Assembly (NCBI RefSeq): GCF_039595395.1
Contig: NZ_JBCNLP010000001.1
Location: 558,001-622,000 of the forward strand
From: Novosphingobium sp.
Lineage (GTDB): Bacteria > Pseudomonadota > Alphaproteobacteria > Sphingomonadales > Sphingomonadaceae
Direction of reading: 5' to 3'
DNA: 64,000 nucleotides
Shown here piece after piece: positions 10,521-19,379 of this stretch. A program made the position numbers and the translations under genes. The notes beneath the pieces were generated by a model, which made no database searches, had not been told where the DNA came from, and saw only the letters and a program-made list of their open reading frames with translations. Each line of letters begins with the position of its first letter. The stretch's first letter is position 1.

Positions 10521-10715
10521 TGCGGGGCTTTCGGCTTGGAGCGGGACGGCGCCTTCTGGCGGCAAGCGGGGGCTCAGGGCAAGTGGAAGGTTTGGGGCAA
10601 AGGTTTGCACCTCATCACTTTTCCTGTGGCGGATGGTTTGCCTGACAGGCGCGCGCCGATCCGGTTCGAAAATCCCCGCCATCTGCCCAAGGGCCGTTTC
10701 GCGCTGACGACTGTT

Positions 10716-10829
10716 TTGTCGCATCGCTGTTGCAAAAACCGGTTCCCACTTTTTCGCGCGATGCTCTAAGCTTTGGTTGTCGCATCGTTGATGCGAAAAA
10801 CCGGTTCCCACTTTTTCGCATGAAGCTCC
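10716..10829. repeat. Tandem pair of an alphaproteobacterial-type interspersed repeat
   Basis: Two copies (10716-10767 and 10777-10829) of a roughly 52-bp unit that reads TTGTCGCATCG(C/T)TG, then AAAAACCGGTTCCCACTT, then TTTCGC. The copies are 61 bp apart and nearly identical in the CCGGTTCCCAC core. The first ends in GATGCTCT and the second in ATGAAGCTC. From memory, related CCGGTTCCCAC sequences are common between genes in alphaproteobacteria; this was not checked. The rest of the 10521-10840 gap shows nothing I can identify. Confidence 0.8.
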
Positions 10830-10840
10830 AGACACCGGCC

Positions 10841-11947
10841 ATGGCACCGTCTTCCGATACCAAGTCCGCCTTCCTCAACCGGACGCGTCTGCGCACCGCC
10901 TGGGTGCAGGCCCTGCGGGTGATGGTGGCCTGCGCGGTGGCCTATGGCCTGTCGCATGTGCTGGCGCTGCAGCAGGGCTATTGGTCGGTCTTCACCGTGC
11001 TGGTGGTGATGCAGGCCTCGACCGGGGCGACCGCCGGTGCGGCGGTGGACCGGCTGGTCGCCACGGTGGCAGGCGCGCTGCTGGGCGCGGTGGCGGCGCT
11101 GATCACGCCGCATGAGCCGCTGGCCATCGGCATCGCGCTGGTCTGTACGACGGGGGTGGGCAGCTTTGCCGCGGCCCTGCACCCGCGGCTGAGGATCGCC
11201 GCGCTGACCGCCTCGATCGTGATCCTCACCAGGCCGATGATGGTGCCGGTGGAGGTCTTTGTCCTCAACCGCATCGCTGAAATCACGCTGGGCGGGGTGA
11301 TCGGCGTGCTGGTCAGCCTGCTGGTGCTGCCGCGTCGGCCCGGCCATGTGCTGCTGGGGCGGCTGGCGGGTGTCGCCGAGGCGATGGTGCCGGTGCTGGA
11401 AGGGCAGGCCGGGGCGCTAGAGAGCGGCGAGGGGTTCTCCTCGACCGAGGCGACCATCGCGCTGCGTCAGGCGCTGGTGGGCGCGGAAACCTTGCTGGCC
11501 GAGGTGAAGCAGGAACGATCCCTGCGGCTGGCGCGCGGCGCTTTCCCCGAGGCTTTGCCGCGCACGCTCTGGCGGGTGCGCAACGATATCGCGCAGATCG
11601 GGCGGGTGCTCGACGCGCCCTTCCCGGAGGATGCCCTGCGCTGCATGGGGCCGCAGGGCGCGCATGTGCTCCGGCAGGAGGCGCTGTTCGTGCAGGCCTG
11701 TGCCCGCGCCCTGCGCGAGGGCGCGCTGGGCGACTGGCCCGAGGCGCAGCAGGCGCTTGACGCTTTCGACGCCGCCTTTGCCGAGATGCGGCGCGGCGAG
11801 GCGGCGCGGCCGGTCGATTTCGACGACATCGGGCGGCTGTTCGGCCTGTCGAACCTGCTTCACCGGCTGCGGCAGGACATGGGCGATCTGGGGGAGCGCA
11901 TCACCGAAATCCTGCGCGGCGAGGCCGAGGAACCTTCGGAAAGCTGA
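10841..11947 (+). CDS. FUSC-family inner-membrane protein (aromatic acid exporter-like)
   Basis: A 368-residue protein with one N-terminal cluster of membrane helices (TAWVQALRVMVACAVAYGL, then YWSVFTVLVVMQASTGATAG through PLAIGIALVCTTGVGSF) and a long soluble helical C-terminus (residues about 190-368) rich in Arg and Glu. The pattern YWSVFTVLVVMQ is typical of FUSC/aromatic acid exporter families. Half the length of the FUSC protein at 17.1 kb, it has no HlyD or DUF1656 partner. ATG 10841 is chosen because the alternative ATG at 10820 lies inside the repeat; neither has a clear Shine-Dalgarno. Substrate unknown. Confidence 0.85.
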   Translation: MAPSSDTKSAFLNRTRLRTAWVQALRVMVACAVAYGLSHVLALQQGYWSVFTVLVVMQASTGATAGAAVDRLVATVAGALLGAVAALITPHEPLAIGIALVCTTGVGSFAAALHPRLRIAALTASIVILTRPMMVPVEVFVLNRIAEITLGGVIGVLVSLLVLPRRPGHVLLGRLAGVAEAMVPVLEGQAGALESGEGFSSTEATIALRQALVGAETLLAEVKQERSLRLARGAFPEALPRTLWRVRNDIAQIGRVLDAPFPEDALRCMGPQGAHVLRQEALFVQACARALREGALGDWPEAQQALDAFDAAFAEMRRGEAARPVDFDDIGRLFGLSNLLHRLRQDMGDLGERITEILRGEAEEPSES

Positions 11948-12025
11948 GCTTGGGGTGGCCATAGCATCACTTGCCTTGCCGCGCGAAACCGCCTATTGGC
12001 GCAGCAGGAACGGAGGCGGGCTTTC

Positions 12026-12499
12026 ATGCTATCGCAGCAATCGCGCTATGCATTGAAAGCGCTTATCTATCTGGCCGGCAAGGATGGGAGCAAACCCTAT
12101 CCCAGCGCGGAAATCGCCGCCGGGGCCAACATTCCGCGCAAATTCCTCGAAGCGATCCTGCTCGATCTGAAGCTGGCGGGCATCGTCCACAGCACGCGCG
12201 GCAAGGCGGGCGGCTATGTGCTGGCGCGCCCGGCCGAGGCCATCACCTTCAGCGAGGTGATGCGCGTCACCGACGGGCCGCTGGCGCTGATCCATTGCGC
12301 CAGCCAGAAGTTCTACCGCCGCTGCGTCGATTGCACCGATGAGGCCGCCTGCGCCCTGCGCCGCATCATGATCGAGGCGCGCGCGCAACTGGTCTCGGTG
12401 CTGGACAACCGCACTTTGGCCGATGCGGCGGCGCTGGCGCTGGTCGAGGCGCTGCCCGAGGATACGGGTATGGCAACGGGCGGCCCGGCTGCGGCCTGA
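12026..12499 (+). CDS. Rrf2-family transcriptional regulator with putative Fe-S cysteines
   Basis: A 157-residue winged-helix repressor. The N-terminus MLSQQSRYALKALIYLA and RKFLEAILLDLKLAGIVHS are the Rrf2 DNA-binding helices, followed by the wing GKAGGYVLARP. Cys91, Cys100, Cys103 and Cys109 fall where IscR/RirA/NsrR-type proteins bind an iron-sulfur cluster, so it may sense iron, Fe-S status, redox or NO. ATG 12026 has GGAGG ten bases upstream. Its nearest neighbours are FUSC and PhoD, and no isc/suf genes are adjacent, so the regulon cannot be inferred from context. Confidence 0.88.
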   Translation: MLSQQSRYALKALIYLAGKDGSKPYPSAEIAAGANIPRKFLEAILLDLKLAGIVHSTRGKAGGYVLARPAEAITFSEVMRVTDGPLALIHCASQKFYRRCVDCTDEAACALRRIMIEARAQLVSVLDNRTLADAAALALVEALPEDTGMATGGPAAA

Positions 12500-12512
12500 G
12501 CCGCTTTCCGGA

Positions 12513-14153
12513 TCAGGCCTTCTTCACCCCCGGATCGCCGCGCTCCACCGCAAAGCTGGCATAGGTGGAGAGCTTGCCCCCCGGTGAGGACACTTTGTCG
12601 ATCACCTTCAGCTCGGCCTGCCACACGTCGCGCCCCACATCGCACAGCACATAGCCGCGCCGGTCGATCGTGGCCTTCAGCGCCGGATTGTCGGCCAGTT
12701 GCTGAGGCGTGTTCAGCTCCCCCATGCCATCGTCGCCCGAACTGACCGAGGTGCCGAGAAACTCGCTGGTGATGATCTTGGCGGGCTTGCTGCCGGGCGC
12801 GCCCTCGTCCTGAATCACATCGCCCGCGTAATGGCGGTGCGCGTCGCCGCTGACGGTGACGACATTGCCGGGGCAAGCCTTGTCGATATGGCTGAGCAGG
12901 CGACGGCGGCTGTGCATATAGCCCGACCAGCGATCCATATTGTAGCCTTTGGCGCCCCCGTTTCCACGCCCCACCAGATGCATCAGCATCACCTGATGCG
13001 CGATCAGGTTCCAGCGCGCGGTGGAGTCCGCCAGCCCGTCGAACAGCCATTTCTCCTGAGCGTCACCCATCATGGTGCGCGCCGGATCATAGGCGGCGGG
13101 CGTCATCGGGGCCAGCTTCTCGCCGCCGGGCAGTTTCTCGGCCTCGCCAATCTGGTCCGAGCGATACTGGCGCGTGTCCAGCACGAAGGCATTGACCAGA
13201 TCGCCATAGCGGGCGTTGCGGTGCATCCGCATCCGGCTGCCGTCGGGCATGGAGGCGCGGCGCAGCGGCATATGCTCGTAATAGGCCTGAAAGGCGGCGG
13301 CGCGGCGATAAAGGAAGACCTCGGGCGGGGTGCCGTCCTGGTCCCAGCGGTCGGCCCAGTCATTGTCGACCTCATGGTCGTCGAAGCTGACCCAGAAGGG
13401 CGCGGCGTGATGCGCGGCCTGCAGATCGGGGTCGGTCTTGTACTGGGCGTAGCGCTGGCGATAGTCGTCGAGCGAGTAGGGCTCGTCATTGTTGTGCTTG
13501 CGGGCGCGGGGGAAGTCATGGCCCTGAATGGTCAGGGTCTGCGCGCCTTTCTCGTTGGTTTCATAGATGTAGTCGCCATAGTGGAAGATGAAATCCACCG
13601 GCTCCCGCGCGATATGCTTCCAGGCGGTGAAATGGCCATGCTCGTAATGCTGGCAGCCCGCCACGGCGAAGCGCAGCCGTTCGACGCGCGCGCCGGGCAA
13701 GGGCAGCGTGCGGCTGCGGCCCACCGGGCTGACCTGCCCGGCGATGCGGAAGCGGTAGAACCACACGCGATCCGGCGACAGGCCGTCCACCTCGACATGG
13801 ACGCTGTGGCCCAGTTCGGGAGAGGCCAGCGCCTCGCCTTTGGCCAGCACGACCGCGAAGCTTTCCTCCGCGGCGACCTCCCAGCTCACGACCATGGGTG
13901 CACGGGGCATGCCGTAATGCTGCTCGGCGGGGCGGGGGCACAGGCGGGTCCAGATCACGAAACCGTCAGGCGCCGGATCGCCCGAGGCCACGCCCAACGC
14001 GAAAGGATAGTCGGCAAAGCGCGGATCGGCCACGATGTTGCGCGGCCATGGTGCGGCCAGCGCGGGCCATGCGGCCAGGGCTCCGGCCCCGATCCCCGTT
14101 TTCGCCATCATCGCCATCAGTGCGCGGCGGTCGAGGAAAGGCATCCGGGTCAT
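12513..14153 (-). CDS. phoD: Alkaline phosphatase D (PhoD-like), Tat-exported
   Basis: Secreted metallophosphatase/phosphodiesterase of the PhoD family, 546 residues. The N-terminus MTRMPFLDRRALMAMMAKTG carries a twin-arginine-type signal and ends near ALAAPWP. Metal-site motifs are visible in order: FRFAVAGCQHYEHG and DFIFHYGDYIYE, FDDHEVDND, LIAHQVMLMHL and SGDAHRHYAGD. The region GFVIWTRLCP before the catalytic domain is the usual N-terminal PhoD domain. ATG 14153 is chosen over an upstream ATG for its Shine-Dalgarno AGGAC eight bases away and because the signal then starts at residue 1. It converges on the Rrf2 gene. A phosphate-starvation role is typical of the family, but no Pho box was identified. 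Confidence 0.9.
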   Translation of the reverse strand: MTRMPFLDRRALMAMMAKTGIGAGALAAWPALAAPWPRNIVADPRFADYPFALGVASGDPAPDGFVIWTRLCPRPAEQHYGMPRAPMVVSWEVAAEESFAVVLAKGEALASPELGHSVHVEVDGLSPDRVWFYRFRIAGQVSPVGRSRTLPLPGARVERLRFAVAGCQHYEHGHFTAWKHIAREPVDFIFHYGDYIYETNEKGAQTLTIQGHDFPRARKHNNDEPYSLDDYRQRYAQYKTDPDLQAAHHAAPFWVSFDDHEVDNDWADRWDQDGTPPEVFLYRRAAAFQAYYEHMPLRRASMPDGSRMRMHRNARYGDLVNAFVLDTRQYRSDQIGEAEKLPGGEKLAPMTPAAYDPARTMMGDAQEKWLFDGLADSTARWNLIAHQVMLMHLVGRGNGGAKGYNMDRWSGYMHSRRRLLSHIDKACPGNVVTVSGDAHRHYAGDVIQDEGAPGSKPAKIITSEFLGTSVSSGDDGMGELNTPQQLADNPALKATIDRRGYVLCDVGRDVWQAELKVIDKVSSPGGKLSTYASFAVERGDPGVKKA

Positions 14154-14324
14154 GGCAAAAGTCCTGAACAACAAAGCGGGGCCGGGGCGGGCTAGCCTGC
14201 TTTCTATGCCGAAATGTGACCGTGCAAGGTCTTAAGCTGTTTCGGCGCCGATGAAATGGCGCGACAGGCAGGCTTCGGCTGCTACAGGTTTGGGCGAGGC
14301 GCGGGCGCAAGGGACATGGCATCG

Positions 14325-15680
14325 ATGACACTCCACATCGCAAACCCGCAGCGCGCTCTGGCCGCGCGCGTGATCTGGGCGCTGGCGCTGCCGGCCATGC
14401 TCACCAACATCGCCACGGCGCTGTTCGGGCTGGCCGATATGTGGGTGATCGGGCGGTTGGGCGATGCCGCTGCTCAGGGCGGGGTGGAGCTGGGCGCGCG
14501 TTTCATGACCTCGCTGCTGGTGGTGTTCAACTTTCTGCGCACCGGCACCACCGCGCTCAGCGCTCAGGCGGGCGGGCGCGGGGATGCCGCCGAACAATCC
14601 GCCACGCTGGCCCGCGCCGCGCTGCTGGCGGGTGGCATCGCGCTGCTGCTGGTGGCGCTTTATCCGTGGATCGCGGCGCCGGCGCTGGGCTGGCTGGGCG
14701 CGCGGGGCGATCTGGCGGTGCTGGCGGGGGCCTATGTGGCGCGGCGCTATGGCGCGGTGCCCGCTGCTTTGCTCAATGGCGCGCTGACCGGCTGGCTGGT
14801 CGGGCAGCGGCAGGTGCGCGGCGTGCTGGCCGCCGAGGTCGGCGCTAACATCGCGCATATTGCGCTCGATCTGCTGCTGGTGCTGGTGTTCCACTGGGGG
14901 GTGACCGGCGTGGCCAGCGCCTCGCTGCTGTCGGAATGGCTGAAATTCGCCTTTCTTCTGGGTCTGGCGCTGAGGCAGGGGGCTTGGGCAGGGCTGCGCG
15001 GCAGCAGCGCGCTGCTGGCCGACACCAAGGCCTTCCACCGCCTGCTGGCGCTCAACCGAGACCTGTTTCTGCGCACATTGCTGCTGACCGGCGTGATGCT
15101 GGAGTTCACCCGCATGGGCGCGAAGGCCGGGGCGGTGACTCTGGCCGCCAATGGCATCCTGTTCCAGATGTTCATGCTCTCCGCCCTGATCCTCGATGGT
15201 TTCGAGACCGCCGCCCAGGTGCTCTGCGGCGAGGCGCTGGGGCAGGGCGATGCTTCGGCCTTTCGCGCCGCTGTGCGGGCCAATCTGCGCTGGGGGCTGG
15301 CGATGGGGCTGGCCGTCAGCCTGATCTATGCCGTGGCCGGTCCCGCCATCGCAGCCAGCTTCACCCTCAACCCGGCCGTGCGCGCCGAGGCCATGCGTTT
15401 CGCGCCATGGGCCGCTGCCCTGCCGCTGCTGGGGGTTAGCTCCTTCGTGATGGACGGCATCTTTGTGGGCGCGGGCTGGGCGCGGGCGATGTTTGGCACG
15501 ATGGCGGCATCCTTCGCGCTGTTCAACGCCGCTTTGTGGTGCGCCGCGCCATGGGGCAACAGCGGCCTGTGGCTGTCCTTCTGCCTGCTCTTCGTGGCGC
15601 GGGCGGGGGGACAGGCCCTGTGCCTGCCGGGGCTGGTGCACAAACAGCTTGGACAACAAAAACCGGAGCATAATGCGTGA
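14325..15680 (+). CDS. MATE-family efflux transporter (DinF-like)
   Basis: Inner-membrane Na+/H+-coupled exporter of 451 residues with about twelve hydrophobic segments arranged as two similar halves. Family landmarks include ALPAMLTNIATALFGLADMWVIGRLGD at the first helices and ANGILFQMFMLSALILDGFETAAQ in the second half, which is DinF-like. ATG 14325 sits ten bases after AAGGGA; the in-frame ATG at 14316 is too close to that site, and the upstream frame to 14256 has no signal. The last codons and stop lie inside a 38-base hairpin. Substrate unknown. Confidence 0.87.
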   Translation: MTLHIANPQRALAARVIWALALPAMLTNIATALFGLADMWVIGRLGDAAAQGGVELGARFMTSLLVVFNFLRTGTTALSAQAGGRGDAAEQSATLARAALLAGGIALLLVALYPWIAAPALGWLGARGDLAVLAGAYVARRYGAVPAALLNGALTGWLVGQRQVRGVLAAEVGANIAHIALDLLLVLVFHWGVTGVASASLLSEWLKFAFLLGLALRQGAWAGLRGSSALLADTKAFHRLLALNRDLFLRTLLLTGVMLEFTRMGAKAGAVTLAANGILFQMFMLSALILDGFETAAQVLCGEALGQGDASAFRAAVRANLRWGLAMGLAVSLIYAVAGPAIAASFTLNPAVRAEAMRFAPWAAALPLLGVSSFVMDGIFVGAGWARAMFGTMAASFALFNAALWCAAPWGNSGLWLSFCLLFVARAGGQALCLPGLVHKQLGQQKPEHNA

Positions 15681-15703
15681 TTCTCAAATCACGCATTATG
15701 CTC
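15666..15703. repeat. 17-bp perfect hairpin overlapping the MATE stop codon
   Basis: Arms GAGCATAATGCGTGATT (15666-15682) and its exact complement (15687-15703) enclose a 4-base loop. The TGA stop (15678-15680) lies in the left arm, so the palindrome contributes the last codons of the MATE gene. The GAGCAT/ATGCTC tips match the ATGCTCT ends of the repeat at 10.7 kb, which suggests one repeat type. No T tract follows, so terminator function is uncertain. Confidence 0.75.
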
Positions 15704-15719
15704 TAAGGAAGAACACGGC

Positions 15720-16892
15720 ATGTCCCGGAAGGCCTCTCAGGCCATCCAGCGGCGGCAGGGGGTTATCGACGTCAGGGGTATGACGAGTCCGGGAATGAGA
15801 CAGAGCGAGATCGCATCCCTTTGCATCGGCCTGCTGGCCATGGCGGTGCCCGCCTGGGCGCAGGCGCAGGCCGTCGCCCCGGTGGGCAGCCGTGCCTCCG
15901 ATGGCTCCGTGCCCGAAAGCGCCCCGCCCGAACCGGCCACCGTGCCTTGCCCGGCTGACGGCATGGACCACTGCTTTCAGGTGCCCGGCGTGGCGATCCC
16001 CCCCGAAGCGGGCGATCGTCGCGAGATCCTGCCGGCGCCTCCGCTCTGGTCGCTCAGCGTCTCGGGCGGGCTTTCGCCGCGCGATGGCGGCGCGACCGGC
16101 GCCTATGGCGCGGTCGAGCTGCGCCGCCAGATCGGCCATGGCTATGTGCAGGTGGGCGGCATGCGCTACCACACGCCGCTGCTCTCCGATGCGGTGTCGG
16201 CGGCCTCGACCTTCAATGTCGGCACGCTGGCGGGCGGGGTCAATCTCAACAACTGGCTGCTCGATGGCTATGTCAGCTATGGCTGGCAGGATTTCGGCGC
16301 GGTGCGCGTCGACGATGGCTCGGGCCAGACCACGCTGGTGCGCCCCAGCAATGCCGCGACCAAGGGCAGCCCCTATTACGGCGCGGGCATCAGCCTGGGG
16401 CGGATGATCCCGGTCAACAACCGCATCTTCATCACCCCCACGGCGGCGGTGGTCTATGCCTGGGGACGCTGGCTGCATCCGGCCGGCTCCATCCCCCAGA
16501 TCCCCGGTGCGCCGGCGCTCGTCGGACAGGATTACGCCACCGGCGAGCCGACCTGGACCGGCACCGCCCGCCTGCGCATCGACCGCATGATGGGCAAGGC
16601 GCGGCGCAGCTATCTGGGCCTGTCGGTGGCCGCCCTGTGGTCGAGCAACGCCACCTCCTTTGCCGGAGCGGGCGGGGTGGGTGGCGTCGGCGGTCCGGCG
16701 GGATCGGGGCCGGGGCTGCCGGGGCCGGGCGCGGGCTTCCTGCGGCTGCGCGACCCCTGGGCGGAGATTGCGATGCATGGCTCGCTGGCGGTGACACGGC
16801 TGGTGCGGGCGGAGATGACGGTGGCGCGCACGGTGGGGCTGGTGTCGGGGGATACCACCACCATCAATTTCGGGCTGCGCCATCAGTTCTGA
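15720..16892 (+). CDS. Uncharacterised outer-membrane beta-barrel-like protein
   Basis: I do not recognise the family. The 390-residue product contains a Sec-like signal (ASLCIGLLAMAVPAWAQA), a Pro-rich linker with two cysteines (CPADGMDHC), and then alternating short strands such as YVQVGGMRY, WLLDGYVSYGWQDFG, YYGAGISLGRMIP and IFITPTAAVVYAWG, ending in Phe (INFGLRHQF). This pattern and the C-terminal aromatic residue fit an outer-membrane barrel. A Gly/Pro-rich loop lies near residues 315-335. ATG 15720 has the best Shine-Dalgarno (AAGGAA), but it makes the n-region unusually long (about 25-30 residues); ATG 15780 or 15795 would give a normal signal peptide. Confidence 0.65.
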   Translation: MSRKASQAIQRRQGVIDVRGMTSPGMRQSEIASLCIGLLAMAVPAWAQAQAVAPVGSRASDGSVPESAPPEPATVPCPADGMDHCFQVPGVAIPPEAGDRREILPAPPLWSLSVSGGLSPRDGGATGAYGAVELRRQIGHGYVQVGGMRYHTPLLSDAVSAASTFNVGTLAGGVNLNNWLLDGYVSYGWQDFGAVRVDDGSGQTTLVRPSNAATKGSPYYGAGISLGRMIPVNNRIFITPTAAVVYAWGRWLHPAGSIPQIPGAPALVGQDYATGEPTWTGTARLRIDRMMGKARRSYLGLSVAALWSSNATSFAGAGGVGGVGGPAGSGPGLPGPGAGFLRLRDPWAEIAMHGSLAVTRLVRAEMTVARTVGLVSGDTTTINFGLRHQF

Positions 16893-17133
16893 GGATCCGG
16901 CCAAGGACAAAGACAGGACCAAAGGGTAAGGGTTTATTGGCGGTTGGTCGGATTGATTGTCGGGGCACCCCTGCGTAACGGGGTGAATGGGGGGGTATGA
17001 GAGACTGGATGATCTTGACCCCAAGGAAATGGAACAGCGGCCATGGCAGCGTGGCCGCAAAAGGTGTTTGCGCGCCGGGCTTTGCCGTGCCGCCTGCGCG
17101 CGCCTGCGTCCCGCGTGACGCGGAGGCGCGTTG

Positions 17134-19161
17134 ATGCGCTGGGGCCCGGCCACACTCTATTCCCTCAAGACCGCCGCGGCGGCCTTTGCCGCGCTGGGCA
17201 TTGCCTTGGCGATCGGCCTGCCCATGCCCTTCTGGGCGATGACCACCGTCTACATCACCAGCAACCCCCTGTCGGGCGCGACGCGTTCCAAATCGATCTA
17301 CCGCGTGATGGGCACGACCATCGGTGCCGCCGTGGCCGTGGCCATGGTGCCCGCGCTGGTGAACTGGCCCGCGCTGCTCAGTCTTGGGCTGGCGAGCTGG
17401 GTGGGCTTTTGCCTGGCCGTCTCGCTGCTGGACCGCTCCCCGCGCGCCTATGTGATGATGCTGGCGGGCTACACCGCCGCGATCATCGGCTTTTCCAGCG
17501 TCGACCGGCCCGAGGCGATCTTCGACACGGCGGCGGCGCGAGTTACCGAAATCACGCTGGGCATCGTCTGCATCACCGTGGCGCACAGCATCTTCTGGCC
17601 GCTGTCGGTGGGCGACCGGCTGGGGCCGCGCCTGCATGGCTGGCTTGACGATGCCGAGCAATGGATGCGCGACGCCGTCGCCGGCAACCCCGACGAGATT
17701 GCCGACCGCCGCAGGCTGGCCGTCGATGCGCTGGACTGCATCGCGCTGGCGACGCATGTGCCCTATGACACCTCGCATTGGCGCGAGGCGACGCGGGTGG
17801 TGCAGGCGCTGCTGTATCGCATGCTGCTGCTGCTGCCGCTGCTTTCGGGCAGTGTGGACCGCCGCGCGGCGCTGGGCGATGACGCGGTGCTGGAGGAAGC
17901 CTTGGCCAGCACCGACCGCTGGCTGGAAGCCGGTGCGCCGCCGGAGGTCCCCGATTATCTGCACATGGCCCCGCCGGAGCGTGACTGGCGTGGCCTGCTG
18001 CGCGAAAGCTTTCTGGTGCGGCTGACGCAAAGCGCCACGGTGATCGCCGAGTGCCGCCAACTGCTGGCCAGGCTCGACAACCCCGATGTGCGCGTGCCCG
18101 ACGAACTGGTGGCAGAGCGTATTCCCCTGAAGCTGCACACCGATCCGGGCTCGGCGGTGCTGGCCGGGCTGGCCGCGATGTTCGCGCTGATGCTGATCTG
18201 CACCTTCTGGATCTGGACCGGCTGGGTCGATGGCGCGGGGGCGGCGGCGATGACGGCGGTGTTCTGCTGCCTGTTTGCCGCGCTGGACAATCCGGTGCCC
18301 GCGATCATCAACTTCGGCGGCTCGATCATCGCCAGCGTGCCGGTGGCGGGCGTCGTGCTCTTCGGCATCCTGCCACACATCGAAACCTTCGAGATGCTCT
18401 GTCTGGTGCTGCTGCCGATCTGTCTGGTGGCGGGCGTCTTCATGATGCATCCGCGTTATGGCGGGACGGCCACGGCCTTCATGGTCGGCTTTGGCAGCGG
18501 CATCGCCATCACCGAGACCTATACCGCCGATCTGGCCCGCTTCATCAACACCAATGGCGGGCAGGTGGTGGCCGTGGCCGTGGCGGTGGGCGTGACGGCC
18601 ACCTTCCGCAAGGTCAGCTCGGAAAGCGCCATCGCCGTGCTGGTGAAGCGCCTGCATGCCGATCTGGCGGTGCTGGCCGGCGCGCGCACGCCGCCTGATC
18701 CCAACCGCACTCTGGTGCGCGCCACCGATCAGCTCGCGCTGATCACCCAGCGCCTGACCGATGACAGCGACCTTTCGGTGGCGGGCCTTGGCGAGGTGCG
18801 CGTGGCGCTCAATCTGGTGACGATCCAGCATCTGCGGGTCAACGCGCCGCGTGCCCCCCGCGTCGCGCTGACCCGCCTGCTGCGCACCGCGCGCGACCAC
18901 TTCGCCACCAGCCAGCCCGGCGATGCGCCGCCGCCCGAACTGCTCGGCCAGATCGACAAGGCGCTGCGGCTTACGCTGGATGGCCCGATGCCCTTGCCGG
19001 AAACGGCGGGCGAGTTGATCGGGACGGGCGCATTGCCCCATGCCCTGATCGTCGCCAACCGCGCGCAGGGCCGTGCCGCTCTGGTGGCGATGCGCCGCAA
19101 CCTGTTTCCCGCCGCCCCGGCCTTTGCGCTCGAAGGCCCCAGCCCGGAGGTGACCGCATGA
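17134..19161 (+). CDS. FUSC-family efflux pump subunit (AaeB-like)
   Basis: Inner-membrane component of an aromatic-acid-type exporter, 675 residues, made of two copies of a membrane-helix cluster plus a cytoplasmic helical domain. The first cluster begins ATLYSLKTAAAAFAALGIALAIGLPMPFWAMTTVYI (residues 5-40) and the second lies around residues 340-490 (FALMLICTFWIWTGWVDGAGA). Both are characteristic of the long FUSC proteins such as AaeB. ATG 17134 has CGGAGG seven bases before it. The stop overlaps the next start (ATGA). Together with the three genes downstream it forms a complete exporter unit. Confidence 0.92.
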   Translation: MRWGPATLYSLKTAAAAFAALGIALAIGLPMPFWAMTTVYITSNPLSGATRSKSIYRVMGTTIGAAVAVAMVPALVNWPALLSLGLASWVGFCLAVSLLDRSPRAYVMMLAGYTAAIIGFSSVDRPEAIFDTAAARVTEITLGIVCITVAHSIFWPLSVGDRLGPRLHGWLDDAEQWMRDAVAGNPDEIADRRRLAVDALDCIALATHVPYDTSHWREATRVVQALLYRMLLLLPLLSGSVDRRAALGDDAVLEEALASTDRWLEAGAPPEVPDYLHMAPPERDWRGLLRESFLVRLTQSATVIAECRQLLARLDNPDVRVPDELVAERIPLKLHTDPGSAVLAGLAAMFALMLICTFWIWTGWVDGAGAAAMTAVFCCLFAALDNPVPAIINFGGSIIASVPVAGVVLFGILPHIETFEMLCLVLLPICLVAGVFMMHPRYGGTATAFMVGFGSGIAITETYTADLARFINTNGGQVVAVAVAVGVTATFRKVSSESAIAVLVKRLHADLAVLAGARTPPDPNRTLVRATDQLALITQRLTDDSDLSVAGLGEVRVALNLVTIQHLRVNAPRAPRVALTRLLRTARDHFATSQPGDAPPPELLGQIDKALRLTLDGPMPLPETAGELIGTGALPHALIVANRAQGRAALVAMRRNLFPAAPAFALEGPSPEVTA

Positions 19162-19379
19162 TCCCCGAATATTCCTTTGGCGGCGTGCTGGTCGCCACGG
19201 TGCCCGTCACCGCCTTTCTGGCCTTCATCATCGCGCTGCTGGTGCACCGCCTGCTGGTGGCTTTGCGCTTCTATCGCTGGGTCTGGCATCCGGTGCTGTT
19301 CGACACGGCGCTCTTCGTCACGATCTGGTGCCTCATCACCCTCTACCCCCTCCCCGTACCGCAAGGACTGCTGCCATGA
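19158..19379 (+). CDS. DUF1656 small membrane protein (AaeX-like)
   Basis: A 73-residue protein with two hydrophobic helices (residues 9-30 and 47-65) linked by a short basic loop. The opening MIPEYSFGGVLV and the LVHRLLVALRFYRWVWHPVLFD loop match the DUF1656/AaeX family, which is almost always encoded between an FUSC/AaeB protein and an HlyD/AaeA protein. Start and stop both overlap the neighbours by ATGA, implying translational coupling. It presumably helps assemble or stabilise the pump, but its function is not established. Confidence 0.92.
   Translation: MIPEYSFGGVLVATVPVTAFLAFIIALLVHRLLVALRFYRWVWHPVLFDTALFVTIWCLITLYPLPVPQGLLP

Noticed and set aside
10716..10829. Possible CRISPR array
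   Set aside because: Only two repeat units, no spacers of regular length and no cas genes; it is an interspersed intergenic repeat.
16864..19041. 725-codon minus-strand open frame opposite the FUSC operon
   Set aside because: Antisense shadow of the FUSC gene; composition is Arg/His/Gln-rich with no motifs, while the plus strand has coupled genes with known domains.
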